DNA from: Alloyangia pacifica | GTDB lineage: Bacteria > Pseudomonadota > Alphaproteobacteria > Rhodobacterales > Rhodobacteraceae | DNA: 64,000 nucleotides | Assembly: GCF_003111685.1 (NCBI RefSeq) | Contig: NZ_CP022189.1 | Span: forward strand, 62,001 to 126,000 | Direction of reading: 5' to 3' | Position numbers and translations under genes: made by a program | Part shown: piece by piece, positions 36,956 to 45,875 of the stretch | How positions within the stretch are numbered: the first letter of the stretch is position 1 | Layout: each line of letters begins with the position of its first letter | The notes under the pieces: generated by a model | Told to the model about the DNA's origin: nothing | What the model saw: only the letters and a program-made list of their open reading frames with translations | The model's database searches: none

Positions 36956-37633
36956 ATGAAACGCTCCCACGTCAATGAGATCCTGCGCGCCAGCGACGCC
37001 TTCATTCGCAGCCACGGCTACAGCCTGCCGCCCTTTGCCTATCTCACCCCCGAGGGTCTGAAGAAAGCCGAGCACGGCGAGATCAAGCGCCGCCGCATGG
37101 GCTGGGACATCACTGATTACGGCGGCGGCAAGTTCGACGAGTTGGGGCTCTTCCTCTTTACCACCCGCAACGGGCTCAATGCCGATCTCGGCCAGCGCAG
37201 CGCCATGCTCTACGCCGAGAAGATCATGATCTCGCGCAAGAACCAGCTCAGCCCGATGCACCGGCACGATCTGAAGGTAGAGGACATTATCAACCGCGGT
37301 GGCGGCACGCTGGTTCTGGAACTCTTCACCGCCACGCCCGAGGGCGAGATAGACCGCGACGCCGAGGTCACCGTGCTCTGCGATGGGATGGAACGGACGA
37401 TGCCCGCGGGCGGGCACCTCAAGCTGGATCCGGGCGAATCGGTGACGCTCTTCCCGTCAACGTGGCACGCCTTCTGGGGCGAGGGCAGTGACGTGCTGAT
37501 CGGCGAGGTCTCGACGGTCAACGACGACCTGACTGACAATATTTTCGCCGAGCCGCTGGGTCGTTTCTCGCAGATCGAGGAAGACGAGGCGCCGCTGCAC
37601 CTGCTGGTGTCGGATTACGACGACAAGCTCTGA
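36956..37633 (+). CDS. D-lyxose/D-mannose isomerase family protein
   Basis: A 225-residue cupin enzyme of the D-lyxose ketol-isomerase family (PF07385). The metal site is read as MHRHDLKVEDII plus the later WHAFWGEG. Family members interconvert D-lyxose and D-xylulose, or D-mannose and D-fructose, with Mn or Co. An ATG at 36956 follows AGGAGG. It is convergent with the peptide-type substrate-binding gene, 18 bp away. No sugar transporter is adjacent. Confidence 0.85.
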   Translation: MKRSHVNEILRASDAFIRSHGYSLPPFAYLTPEGLKKAEHGEIKRRRMGWDITDYGGGKFDELGLFLFTTRNGLNADLGQRSAMLYAEKIMISRKNQLSPMHRHDLKVEDIINRGGGTLVLELFTATPEGEIDRDAEVTVLCDGMERTMPAGGHLKLDPGESVTLFPSTWHAFWGEGSDVLIGEVSTVNDDLTDNIFAEPLGRFSQIEEDEAPLHLLVSDYDDKL

Positions 37634-37651
37634 CCAGGGGCCAAGACAGCC

Positions 37652-39190
37652 TCAGGCCATCCACCACCGCTCGGCCATGCGCGAATCGTCCATCGCGCGC
37701 ATGGCCCCGACGCGCTTCGGCGTCGCGATCCGCGCCGAATGTGCCTGTAGATGGTTGGCGTACATCGGCAAGATCAGCCCGCCCTCGTCGCGGCTGATCC
37801 GCTGCATCTCGGCATAGAGTTCGGCACGGCGGGTGCTGTCGAATTCGGCCCGTGCCTCGCGCAGCAAAGTGCCGAAGCGCCCCAAGCCGCCGCGCGTGGC
37901 GTTCCAGGGCGCGGCTTCGGTCAGCACCGTGGAAAACGCCCAATCCTCTGTCGCCCGGCCCGACCAGCCACCGGCGCGGAAACCGGCGCTATCGCGCGGC
38001 CAGTGCGTTTCCGGCGGAAGCCGGCGCAGCTCAAGCGCGATCCCGGCCTGCGCGGCGCTCTCGCGGTAGAGCTCGGCAGCGCGACCGGCGCCGTCGAAAG
38101 CGGCCTCGGAGACCAGCATCGGCAGGGCGATCCTCTCGTGGCCGGCCTGCGCGAGATGCCAGCGGGCGCGGTCCGGATCGAAGCCCTGCGGCTCGAGCGC
38201 GGCGAAATAGGGGTTGGCGGGCCCGATCGGGCTGTCCTGCCCGATGCTGCCATGGCCGTGCAGGATCTGGGCCACCATCGCCTCGCGGTCGACCACGGCC
38301 TTCAGCGCCTGCCGCAGGTGCGGGTCGGCGAATGGGGCAAGGTCGGTGCGCAGCGCGAAACCGTAATGCTGGTTGCCGGCGAGGCTCTGCACGGTGAAGC
38401 TCGGCTCGGCCTGAAGCGCAGCAGCCTCGGCGGCGGGCAGTCGGTCGATGGCATCGACGCGCCCGGACCGCATCGCCTCGAGCCGGTCGCGGGGGTCGTT
38501 CATAGCGAGGAAATCCACCCCGTCGAACCAGCCCGCGCGGCCGTCCTTGTAATGCTCGGCGACCCGGTGGCCGATAAAGCGGCGGCCGGGCTCGAATCGC
38601 TCGACCCGGTAGAGGCCTGTGCCAATTCCGCGCGCCATGGCCTCGGCGATCTGCCCGGCGGGGTAGATCAGCAGGTGGTAGTCGGCGAGAAGGTAGGGGA
38701 AGTCGGCGTTGCCGGTGGCGAGGGTGAACTGCACCTGATGCGGCGCGGTGGCGCGCATGTCCTCAATCTCGGCGACGATGGGCCGGGCCGGAGAGGCAGT
38801 GTCGCGGTGCAGCGCCAGCGAGGCGAGCACGTCCTCGGCGCCAAACGCCTTGCCATTGTGGAAGCGCACGCCGGGGCGCAGGTCGAAGGTCCAGACGCGG
38901 GCATCGGGCGAGGCGCTCCAGCCGGTGGCCAGCTCGCCGCGCAAGGCGCCCCCCGCCGCCACCTCGGTGAGCGTGTCGAAGACCGCGCCCTGCGCCGCGG
39001 CGCTCATGAAGAGCCCGGCGTGGGTCCGCGCGTCCCAGCTGTCGGTGCCGCGCGCGCCGCCCAGCGCGGCGCGGAAGTAGCCGCCGCGCGTCGCCCCTGC
39101 CACAGCCGCGGCACCGGCCAGTCCCGACGCGCCGAGAACGGCGGCGGCGAGGGCCGATTGCAGCACGCGACGGCGGCGAAGGGCGGTCAT
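37652..39190 (-). CDS. ABC transporter substrate-binding protein, family 5 (peptide/nickel type)
   Basis: A 512-residue exported solute-binding protein for an oligopeptide- or dipeptide-type ABC importer. The N-terminus has a twin-arginine-like start (ALRRRRVLQSALAAAVLGASGLAG). SBP_bac_5 motifs are ARVWTFDLRPGVRFHNGKAFGAEDV, FALRTDLAPFADPHLRQALKAVVDRE and the C-terminal EGGLILPMYANHL. No permease or ATPase gene is adjacent, so it may serve a distant transporter or be an orphan. Confidence 0.85.
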   Translation of the reverse strand: MTALRRRRVLQSALAAAVLGASGLAGAAAVAGATRGGYFRAALGGARGTDSWDARTHAGLFMSAAAQGAVFDTLTEVAAGGALRGELATGWSASPDARVWTFDLRPGVRFHNGKAFGAEDVLASLALHRDTASPARPIVAEIEDMRATAPHQVQFTLATGNADFPYLLADYHLLIYPAGQIAEAMARGIGTGLYRVERFEPGRRFIGHRVAEHYKDGRAGWFDGVDFLAMNDPRDRLEAMRSGRVDAIDRLPAAEAAALQAEPSFTVQSLAGNQHYGFALRTDLAPFADPHLRQALKAVVDREAMVAQILHGHGSIGQDSPIGPANPYFAALEPQGFDPDRARWHLAQAGHERIALPMLVSEAAFDGAGRAAELYRESAAQAGIALELRRLPPETHWPRDSAGFRAGGWSGRATEDWAFSTVLTEAAPWNATRGGLGRFGTLLREARAEFDSTRRAELYAEMQRISRDEGGLILPMYANHLQAHSARIATPKRVGAMRAMDDSRMAERWWMA

Positions 39191-39299
39191 GGAACGGGGC
39201 ACTCCCCTCTGGTGATGTCTCTTGCGGTGCTCACTTTGCACTTCGGCCCGCGCGGGTGCAACAGCGGCTCGCTCAAACCTGCGCCATCTGGCGGCGCGG

Positions 39300-40298
39300 T
39301 CAGTAGCCGTGACGGTTCGGCAGGCTTTCGAGCAGGGCGATCTGGTCCATCACCCGCACCAGCTCGGCGCTGATGCCGGGCTCGGATAGGGCATGGCCGG
39401 CGTTGCGCACCATGCGCAGCTCGCCCTCGGGCCAGGCGCGCGACAGCTCCCAGGCGCGGCGCGGCGGGCAGATCATGTCGTAGCGGCCCTGTACGATGAC
39501 CCCGGGAATCCCGCGCAGCTTATCGGCGTTCCTGAGAATCCAGCCGTCCTCCTCGAGAAAGCCGGCATTGACGAAATAATGGTTCTCGAGCCGGGCAAAG
39601 GCGCGGGCGTATTCGGCCGGCGCCTCGCCGCCGTGGCCATTGGAATAGACCGAGGCCAGCGCGTTCTCCCAGCTTGACCAGGCCCGGGCGAAGCGGATTT
39701 CTTCGCGCAGGTCGCCAGAGAACAGCCGCCGGTGGTAGGCAGCGACAAGATCACCGCGCTCGTCTTCGGGAATCAGGCTTTCGAAGCGCGCCCAAGTCTC
39801 CGGCCAGAACTGCCCGGCGCCGCCTCCGTAGAACCAGTCAAGCTCGGCCTGGGTCATCATGAAGACGCCGCGCAGCACCAGCTGGCGCACCCGCTCGGGG
39901 TGGCTGATGCCATAGACCAGCGAGAGCGTCGCGCCCCAGCTGCCCCCGAAGACGATGAATTTCTCGATCTCCAGCGTCTCGCGGATCTTCTCGATGTCGG
40001 AAACGAGGTGCCAGGTGGTGTTGTTCTCGACGCTCGCGTGGGGCGTCGAGCGCCCGCAGCCGCGCTGGTCGAAGAGCACCACGCGGTAGACATCCGGGTC
40101 GAAATAGCGCCGCATCGCCGGGCTGCAGCCGCCGCCGGGGCCGCCGTGCAGCACGATGACCGGGATACCGGAAGGGTTGCCGCATTGCTCTACATAGAGC
40201 TTGTGCCCAGCGCCCACCTCGAGCATGCGCTGGTCGAACGGGTCGATCGCGGGATAGAGATGTTGCACTGCGCTCTTTTGGCCCGGGTATTTGTCCAT
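39300..40298 (-). CDS. pip: Proline iminopeptidase
   Basis: Cytosolic alpha/beta-hydrolase that removes N-terminal proline. The 332-residue protein has the oxyanion motif [31 protein letters not shown], the nucleophile in [13 protein letters not shown], the acid in [12 protein letters not shown] and the histidine in GHALSEPG. The ATG at 40298 follows AGAGG. It is divergent from ubiG with 51 bp between. Confidence 0.95.
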   Translation of the reverse strand: MDKYPGQKSAVQHLYPAIDPFDQRMLEVGAGHKLYVEQCGNPSGIPVIVLHGGPGGGCSPAMRRYFDPDVYRVVLFDQRGCGRSTPHASVENNTTWHLVSDIEKIRETLEIEKFIVFGGSWGATLSLVYGISHPERVRQLVLRGVFMMTQAELDWFYGGGAGQFWPETWARFESLIPEDERGDLVAAYHRRLFSGDLREEIRFARAWSSWENALASVYSNGHGGEAPAEYARAFARLENHYFVNAGFLEEDGWILRNADKLRGIPGVIVQGRYDMICPPRRAWELSRAWPEGELRMVRNAGHALSEPGISAELVRVMDQIALLESLPNRHGY

Positions 40299-40349
40299 GG
40301 AACCTCTATATTGGCTGATGAACCCAAAAGAAAACGGGATACCGAAAAT

Positions 40350-41090
40350 ATGACCCTGACCGTCGATCCGTCCGAAGTCGCCAAGTTCGAAGCCATGGCG
40401 GCAGAATGGTGGGACCCGAACGGAAAGTTCAAGCCTCTGCACATGATGAACCCCGTGCGTCTCGAGTATATCACGACGCAGATTGCCGGGGAGTTCGACC
40501 GTGACCTTGCGACGCCGCGTCCCTTCGAGGGGCTGCGCATCCTCGACATCGGCTGCGGCGGCGGGCTGCTCTGCGAGCCGATGGCGCGGCTCGGGGCCGA
40601 GATCGTCGGCGTCGATGCCGCCGAGCGCAATATCCCCGTGGCGCGGACCCATGCCGAGCAGTCGGGGCTGGAGATCGACTACCGCTTTTCCACCGCCGAG
40701 GCGCTGGCAGAGGCCGGCGAACAGTTCGACGTGGTGCTGAACATGGAGGTGGTCGAGCACGTGGCCGATCCGCAGGCCTATCTGAACGCGTGCCACGCCT
40801 TGCTGAAGCCCGGCGGGCTGCACCTGTGCTCGACGATCAACCGCAATGCCAAGAGCTTTGCCATGGCCATCGTCGGCGCGGAATGGGTGATGCGCTGGCT
40901 GCCAAAGGGCACCCACGACTGGGCCAAGTTCATCACCCCCGACGAACTTTACGGGCTGATGCGCAACGCAGGCCTAGAGCCGGTGGACCGCAAGGGCTAC
41001 GTGTTCAACCCGGTGAGCTGGCGCTGGTCGATCTCGGACCGCGATTTGTCGGTTAACTACGTGACGGCGGCGCTGAAGCCGCAGGGCTGA
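40350..41090 (+). CDS. ubiG: Ubiquinone biosynthesis O-methyltransferase
   Basis: Performs both O-methylations in ubiquinone synthesis. The 246-residue protein contains [17 protein letters not shown], the SAM-binding [19 protein letters not shown], the membrane-facing segment ending in VVEHVADP and the C-terminal [18 protein letters not shown]. The frame is open upstream, but similarity starts at the ATG 40350. Confidence 0.96.
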   Translation: MTLTVDPSEVAKFEAMAAEWWDPNGKFKPLHMMNPVRLEYITTQIAGEFDRDLATPRPFEGLRILDIGCGGGLLCEPMARLGAEIVGVDAAERNIPVARTHAEQSGLEIDYRFSTAEALAEAGEQFDVVLNMEVVEHVADPQAYLNACHALLKPGGLHLCSTINRNAKSFAMAIVGAEWVMRWLPKGTHDWAKFITPDELYGLMRNAGLEPVDRKGYVFNPVSWRWSISDRDLSVNYVTAALKPQG

Positions 41091-41099
41091 GCCCGGTCG

Positions 41100-41540
41100 T
41101 CAGTCCGCCTCGAGTTTCAGCCGCAGCTCGCGCAGCACCGGAAGCGCCGCGCGCACCTTGTCGACGCCAAGGTCCTTGACCATCTCCGAGATCACCGGCG
41201 CCATGGCGGCGAGCGCCGCCTCGCGGGCGCGCTTTCCAGCGGGGCTGATCGCCACCATCTTGCGCCGCGCGTCGTCCCAGTCGGGGCGGATGTGCACGTA
41301 CCCGGCGATCTCGAGCTTGTTGAGCGTGTTGGTCATCGCGCCGCGGGTGACGTGGAAGCTGCGCGCCAGCTGCGCGGGGCTGCGCTCGGTCTGCACCCGG
41401 GCGAGGTGGTTGAGCACCGAGAAATGCGAGATCTCCATGCGGTCGGGCAGCACCCGGGTCAGGCGGTTGCGCAGCAGCTGGTCAGCGGTCAGCAGCTCGC
41501 TGAACAGCGAGATCGCCAGCGCATCGGCGGGGGAGCTCAT
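41100..41540 (-). CDS. MarR family transcriptional regulator
   Basis: A 146-residue winged helix-turn-helix repressor of the MarR family, with helices SPAQLARSFHVTRGAMTNTLNKLEIAGYV forming the DNA-binding region and a wing at RPDWDDARRKMVAISPAG. Its start overlaps the nitrilase stop (ATGA), so it belongs to the comF-grxC-nitrilase run. The ligand is unknown. Confidence 0.9.
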   Translation of the reverse strand: MSSPADALAISLFSELLTADQLLRNRLTRVLPDRMEISHFSVLNHLARVQTERSPAQLARSFHVTRGAMTNTLNKLEIAGYVHIRPDWDDARRKMVAISPAGKRAREAALAAMAPVISEMVKDLGVDKVRAALPVLRELRLKLEAD

Positions 41541-42370
41541 GCCGGTCCCTCGAACTGGCGGTCGTGGGTCAGCGCCGGGATCTGTGCCCGCGCCTTGTCG
41601 GATTGCGCCAGGTCGATCTCGGCATAGATGATGCCCGGCTCGGTGCCGCCGTCGGCGATGACCTCGCCCCAGGGCGAGACCACCAGCGAATGGCCGTGGG
41701 TGCGGCGCGGCTTGCCCTCGGAGATTTTGTGCGACCCGCATTGCGCCGGGGCGAGCACCCATGAGCCGGTCTCGATGGCGCGGGCGCGCAGCAGCGGCTC
41801 CCAATGGGCGGGGCCGGTGGCGGGCGAGAAGGCGGCGGGCACGGTGAGGATCTGCGCCCCGGCATGGGCCAGCGCGCGGTGCAGGTAGGCAAAGCGCACG
41901 TCGTAGCAGATGGTCATGCCGAGGGTGCCGAGAGGTGTTGCCACCGCCACGGCGCGGTCACCCGGGGCAAAGCCGTCGGATTCGCGGTAGGTTTCGGTCT
42001 CGGTCACCTGCACGTCGAACATGTGGATCTTGTCGTAGCGCGCGGCGATCTCGCCCTCGGGGGTGATCAGGAAGCTGCGGTTGGCAAAGCGCTCCTCCGG
42101 CGGCTCGGATTTCACGCCGAGCGAGCCGATCAGCAGCCAGACGCCAAGCGCCTCCGCCTCGGCGCGCAGCCCCGCAAGGGTCTGATCCTCCGCCTCGGGA
42201 CGCAGCACCGCCTTCTGGTGGCTGCGGCTCGACGAGACGCAATTGGTCACCTCGGGCGTGAGGATGAAGCCCGCACCCCGCCCGGCCGCCTCGCGCATCA
42301 TGGCGCGGACGGTCTCGAGGTTCTCCGCCGGATCGTCCGACGAGCTGATCTGCAGCAGCGCGGTTTTCAT
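41537..42370 (-). CDS. Carbon-nitrogen hydrolase (Nit/omega-amidase branch)
   Basis: A 277-residue nitrilase-superfamily amidase. The catalytic triad is read as Glu in TPEVTNCV, Lys in YDKIHMFDV and Cys in TICYDVRFAY. This branch (Nit1/Nit2-like) often removes ammonia from 2-oxoglutaramate or deaminated glutathione, a repair function; the adjacent glutaredoxin fits a thiol link, but that is inference. It overlaps marR by 4 nt. Confidence 0.9.
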   Translation of the reverse strand: MKTALLQISSSDDPAENLETVRAMMREAAGRGAGFILTPEVTNCVSSSRSHQKAVLRPEAEDQTLAGLRAEAEALGVWLLIGSLGVKSEPPEERFANRSFLITPEGEIAARYDKIHMFDVQVTETETYRESDGFAPGDRAVAVATPLGTLGMTICYDVRFAYLHRALAHAGAQILTVPAAFSPATGPAHWEPLLRARAIETGSWVLAPAQCGSHKISEGKPRRTHGHSLVVSPWGEVIADGGTEPGIIYAEIDLAQSDKARAQIPALTHDRQFEGPA

Positions 42371-42382
42371 GTCCTTGCCCCG

Positions 42383-42640
42383 TCAGCCCGCGAGCAGCGG
42401 GTCGAGCTTGCCGTCGCGCTCCATCGCGTAAAGCTCGTCGCAGCCGCCAACATGCACATCTCCCACGAAGATCTGCGGCACGGTGCGGCCACCGTTGGCG
42501 CGCTGGGTCATCTCGGCGCGACGCTCGGGCGCGGCAGCGACATTGATCTCGGTGAACTCGGCGCCCTTCTGGGTGAGCAGCCGCTTGGCAGCGACGCAGA
42601 AGCCGCAGGTGGGCGTGGTGTAGATCTCGATCGGTTTCAT
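42383..42640 (-). CDS. grxC: Glutaredoxin 3-type
   Basis: An 85-residue dithiol glutaredoxin with active site CGFC (residues 12-15, in YTTPTCGFCVAAK), the TVPQIFVGDVHVGGCDEL glutathione-binding region and GGxxD-like end. The CGFC variant instead of CPYC is common in Rhodobacterales. It lies 12 bp before the nitrilase gene. Confidence 0.93.
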   Translation of the reverse strand: MKPIEIYTTPTCGFCVAAKRLLTQKGAEFTEINVAAAPERRAEMTQRANGGRTVPQIFVGDVHVGGCDELYAMERDGKLDPLLAG

Positions 42641-42685
42641 GCAGGTTTCCCTTTCCGGCGGACTGGCAGCCCATCTTTCAGGGAT

Positions 42686-43417
42686 TTAGGTATCCTTTGC
42701 AACGCGCGCCAGTACCGAGACCATAACCTGTGCCGCGCCAGCCTGCTTGCAGGCCAGCGACGCTGCGGAAAGCGTCGCCCCGGAGGTCATCACGTCATCC
42801 ACCAGCAGCACGCTGCGCCCCGCGAGGTCCCCCCGCCCTGTAACGCTGATTGCGCCGTCGAGCGTTGCAAAGCGTTCCTCGGCGCCCTTTCCGTCGAGCG
42901 AGGGGGTGGCGCGGTTGCGGCGCAACGCGTCGGGGCAGTGGCGCAGCCCCAGCTCGCGCGCCAGCACCGCACCCAGCAGCGCCGACTGGTTGTAACGGCG
43001 ACGCAGGTGGCGGCGCAGGTGCAGCGGCACCGGCACCACCAGCGTGCCGGCATCGAGCCCCTGCAGCCCGCGCGCCATCCAGCGTGCCGCGGGCCCCGCG
43101 ATGTCGGTGCGGTCGGCGTGTTTCAGCATCAGCACCAGCTTGCGCCCGTTGCCCTTGTAAAGCAGCGCCGCCCGTCCCTGCACCCAGGGGCGCTCCTGCG
43201 CCCGACAGGCGTCGCAATGCTCGGCGACATCCGACTGGCCGGGCAAGGGCACCCCGCAAAGGTCGCAGCAGAGCCCGCCCAGAAAGGGAGTGTCGCGCCA
43301 GCAGGGGCCGCAAAGTCCGTGATCGCTCTCGACCAGCCCGCCGCAGGTCAGGCAACGCGGCGGGTAGACAAGACGCAGCCCCCCGCGCAACAAGGTTTGC
43401 AACCGCTCCTGCCGCAT
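42686..43417 (-). CDS. comF: ComF family phosphoribosyltransferase-like protein
   Basis: A 243-residue protein with N-terminal zinc-type cysteines (CLTCGG, CGPCW, CCDLCG, CDAC) and a C-terminal phosphoribosyltransferase domain with the PRPP loop VLLVDDVMTSGAT and RRRYNQSALLG. ComF homologues aid DNA uptake in Gram-positives; the alphaproteobacterial role is unclear. It starts a run toward grxC and is divergent from the methyltransferase gene by 14 bp. Confidence 0.93.
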   Translation of the reverse strand: MRQERLQTLLRGGLRLVYPPRCLTCGGLVESDHGLCGPCWRDTPFLGGLCCDLCGVPLPGQSDVAEHCDACRAQERPWVQGRAALLYKGNGRKLVLMLKHADRTDIAGPAARWMARGLQGLDAGTLVVPVPLHLRRHLRRRYNQSALLGAVLARELGLRHCPDALRRNRATPSLDGKGAEERFATLDGAISVTGRGDLAGRSVLLVDDVMTSGATLSAASLACKQAGAAQVMVSVLARVAKDT

Positions 43418-43431
43418 CTTATCTAGCCTCC

Positions 43432-44304
43432 ATGTCCAGCCAGAGTTCCGACCCGCGTCCCGGCCAGCCAGCCCCCCAGAGCCCGCAGCTCATCGACCGC
43501 ACCGCCCTTTCCCGGAACCGGGCCCGGGCGCGCCGCGCAGAGGATCTGCACAGGGCGCTTTTCCTGCACGAGGCCGCGCGGGACGAGGCGCAGGATCGTC
43601 TGATGATGGTTAACAGGGAGTTCAAATCCGCAGCCATTGTCACCCCCTTCCCCGAGATCTGGGACGGCGCCCTGCCCGGCGCCAAGATCCTGCCCGACGA
43701 CGAGGTGCTGGACCTCGAGGTCGGCGCGCAGGATCTGGTGATCCACGCGCTTGCCCTGCACTGGGCGAACGACCCGGTCGGCCAGCTGATCCAGTGCCGA
43801 CGCGCGCTGAAGGCCGACGGGCTTTGCCTGACGATCGCCTTCGGCGGCGAGACCCTCTCGCAGCTGCGCGCCGCCCTGGGACAGGCCGAGATCGACGTCA
43901 CCGGCGGGCTGTCGCCCCGGGTGCTGCCGATGGGCGAGATCCGCGACCTCGGCGCGCTGCTGCAGCGCGCCGGGCTGGCGCTCCCCGTCGCGGATTCGCT
44001 GCCGCTCGACGTGAGCTACGAGAACGCGCTGCACCTGATGCGTGACCTGCGCGCCATGGGCGAGGCCAACGCGCTCTCGGCCCGGCTGCGCCGCCCCACC
44101 CGCCGTGCCGTACTGCTGCGAGCTGCGGAGATCTACGCCCAGAGCTACGCGCGCCCGGACGGCCGCCTCTCGGCGACCTTCGAGCTTGTTACCCTGACCG
44201 GCTGGGCGCCCGACGAGAGCCAGCAGAAGCCCCTGCGCCCGGGATCTGCGGCGCATCGTCTCGCCGACGCCCTGGGCGCCAAGGAAACCCGCCTCGAGGA
44301 TTGA
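43432..44304 (+). CDS. NDUFAF5/BioC-like methyltransferase-fold protein
   Basis: A 290-residue class I methyltransferase-fold protein of the group near NDUFAF5/BioC. It has LIDRTALSRNRARARRA and the highly similar DLVIHALALHWANDPVGQLIQCRRALKADGL and GGLSPRVLPMGEIRDLGALLQRAGL. The usual glycine-rich motif I is replaced by AAIVTPFPEIW, so it may not bind SAM normally; NDUFAF5 itself acts as a hydroxylase. hemH follows after 51 bp. Confidence 0.82.
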   Translation: MSSQSSDPRPGQPAPQSPQLIDRTALSRNRARARRAEDLHRALFLHEAARDEAQDRLMMVNREFKSAAIVTPFPEIWDGALPGAKILPDDEVLDLEVGAQDLVIHALALHWANDPVGQLIQCRRALKADGLCLTIAFGGETLSQLRAALGQAEIDVTGGLSPRVLPMGEIRDLGALLQRAGLALPVADSLPLDVSYENALHLMRDLRAMGEANALSARLRRPTRRAVLLRAAEIYAQSYARPDGRLSATFELVTLTGWAPDESQQKPLRPGSAAHRLADALGAKETRLED

Positions 44305-44315
44305 ATCATTCTAAA
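44299..44315. promoter_or_regulatory. ICE-like (Irr) site before hemH
   Basis: A sequence with the right half-site TTCTAAA (44309-44315) complete and the left half partly matching TTTAGAA, with 3 bp between, as in the iron control element recognised by Irr. It overlaps the upstream stop codon, 40 bp before hemH. Pattern match only. Confidence 0.4.
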
Positions 44316-44355
44316 TTCGCGTTAGTTAGCGCGTGACTTTGAGGGAACAGAACGC

Positions 44356-45420
44356 ATGAACGACATGACCCCCGACCCGATCCGTCCCGCTCAGGCCCCC
44401 GCCGACCACCCGGCGCTCCCACGCGAGAAAGTCGGTGTCCTGCTCGCCAACCTCGGCACGCCCGACCACTACAGCTATTGGCCGATGCGCCGCTACCTGT
44501 CCGAGTTCCTCTCGGACCAGCGCGTGATCGACTACCCGAAGTGGAAATGGCAGCCGCTGCTGCAGCTGATCATCCTGTCAAAGCGGCCGTTCTCGTCCGG
44601 CGCGAATTACAAGTCGATCTGGAACGAGGAGCTGAACGAAAGCCCCCTGATGACCATCACCAAGGCGCAGACCGCCGCCATCGCCGAGTCGATGAAGGCG
44701 CGCTACGGCGACCGGGTCATGGTCGATTTCTGCATGCGCTACGGCAACCCCTCGACCAAATCCAAAGTCAAGGCGATGACCGAGGCAGGCTGCCGCAAGA
44801 TCCTGTTCTTCCCGCTCTACCCGCAGTACGCGGGGGCGACCTCGGCCACCGCCAACGACGCCTTCTTCAAGGCGCTGATGGAGGAGACCTGGCAGCCCAC
44901 CGCCCGCGTGGTCGACCCCTATTTCGAGAGCCCGGCCTATATCGAGGCACTGGCGCAGTCGGTCGAGCGCGCCTATGCCGCCAAGGCAGAGAAGCCCGAA
45001 ATTCTGGTGGTGTCCTACCACGGCATGCCGAAGCGCTACCTGATGCAGGGCGACCCCTATCACTGTCAGTGCCAGAAATCGACGCGGCTGCTGCGCGAAC
45101 GCCTCGGCTGGGACAAGACCCAGATCCGCACCACCTTCCAGTCGGTCTTTGGTCCCGAGGAATGGCTCAAGCCCTATACCGTCGAAGAGGTTGCGCGGCT
45201 GGCGAAGGATGAGGGCAAGAAACGCATCGCGGTGATCGCCCCGGCCTTCTCGGCCGATTGCATCGAGACGCTCGAAGAGATCAACGAGGAGATCAAGGAG
45301 AGCTTCGAGCACGCCGGCGGCGAAGACTTCACCTACATCCCCTGTCTCAACGACGACCCGGCGCATATCGCGGCGCTGAGCGGCGTTATCGAAGACAACC
45401 TCAGGGGCTGGCTCGACTGA
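44356..45420 (+). CDS. hemH: Ferrochelatase
   Basis: Inserts iron into protoporphyrin IX, the last step of haem synthesis. The 354-residue protein has VLLANLGTPD, the substrate histidine in VSYHGMPKRY, DPYHCQCQKSTRLLRE, LYPQYAGATSATA and the acidic FSADCIETLEEI. The extra N-terminal residues before EKVGVLLANLGTP are a normal alphaproteobacterial extension. A bidirectional terminator follows. Confidence 0.97.
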   Translation: MNDMTPDPIRPAQAPADHPALPREKVGVLLANLGTPDHYSYWPMRRYLSEFLSDQRVIDYPKWKWQPLLQLIILSKRPFSSGANYKSIWNEELNESPLMTITKAQTAAIAESMKARYGDRVMVDFCMRYGNPSTKSKVKAMTEAGCRKILFFPLYPQYAGATSATANDAFFKALMEETWQPTARVVDPYFESPAYIEALAQSVERAYAAKAEKPEILVVSYHGMPKRYLMQGDPYHCQCQKSTRLLRERLGWDKTQIRTTFQSVFGPEEWLKPYTVEEVARLAKDEGKKRIAVIAPAFSADCIETLEEINEEIKESFEHAGGEDFTYIPCLNDDPAHIAALSGVIEDNLRGWLD

Positions 45421-45467
45421 CCCCTGCCCCCGAAGGCAGGGGCGAAAAAGGAACATGGCCCAAAAGG

Positions 45468-45496
45468 AAAAGGCGGTGCCGGGGCACCGCCTTTTT
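45468..45496. terminator. Bidirectional terminator between hemH and the 64-aa gene
   Basis: AAAGGCGGTGC (45469-45479) pairs with GCACCGCCTTT (45484-45494) around a 4-nt loop, with A-run and T-run on opposite sides, so it can end transcripts from both convergent genes. Confidence 0.9.
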
Positions 45497-45519
45497 GCAT
45501 GTCTGGCAAGAGCGTCCGG

Positions 45520-45714
45520 TCAGTCGGTCGCAGAGGCCGCGGCCACCACGGCGATCAGCAGCAGCGGGATCAGGATGCCGCCGTAGGAGGACGACGCCTC
45601 GGTGCCGTCGGCAACGACGATCGGCTCCGAAACCGGCTTGCCGCTGTCATAGGACCCGGCCATGACCGAAGTCGCAGATGCGGCGAGCACGGCGGCGAGT
45701 GCAAATTTCTTCAT
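45520..45714 (-). CDS. Small secreted/membrane protein, function unknown
   Basis: A 64-residue protein. Residues 1-19 form a signal peptide (MKKFALAAVLAASATSVMA); the mature part is short (GSYDSGKPVSEPIVVADGTEASSS) and ends in a hydrophobic stretch YGGILIPLLLIAVVAAASATD. The start ATG 45714 follows GGAGA. I do not recognise the family. Its position next to hemH and the terminator on its far side support a real small gene. Confidence 0.65.
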   Translation of the reverse strand: MKKFALAAVLAASATSVMAGSYDSGKPVSEPIVVADGTEASSSYGGILIPLLLIAVVAAASATD

Positions 45715-45875
45715 TGCTGTTCTCCAGATCAACGCCTGCCGCGGCATGGTGAATTCCAAAGCGGGATTCCTCCACGGCAAGCCCAAGACTTACCTCGTGT
45801 ATCTGGTCTAAGCAGCAAACCCCTGCGATTGCAAACTCTGGCTGACGCGGCGTCCGCCGCGCCGCCCGCCCGCCG

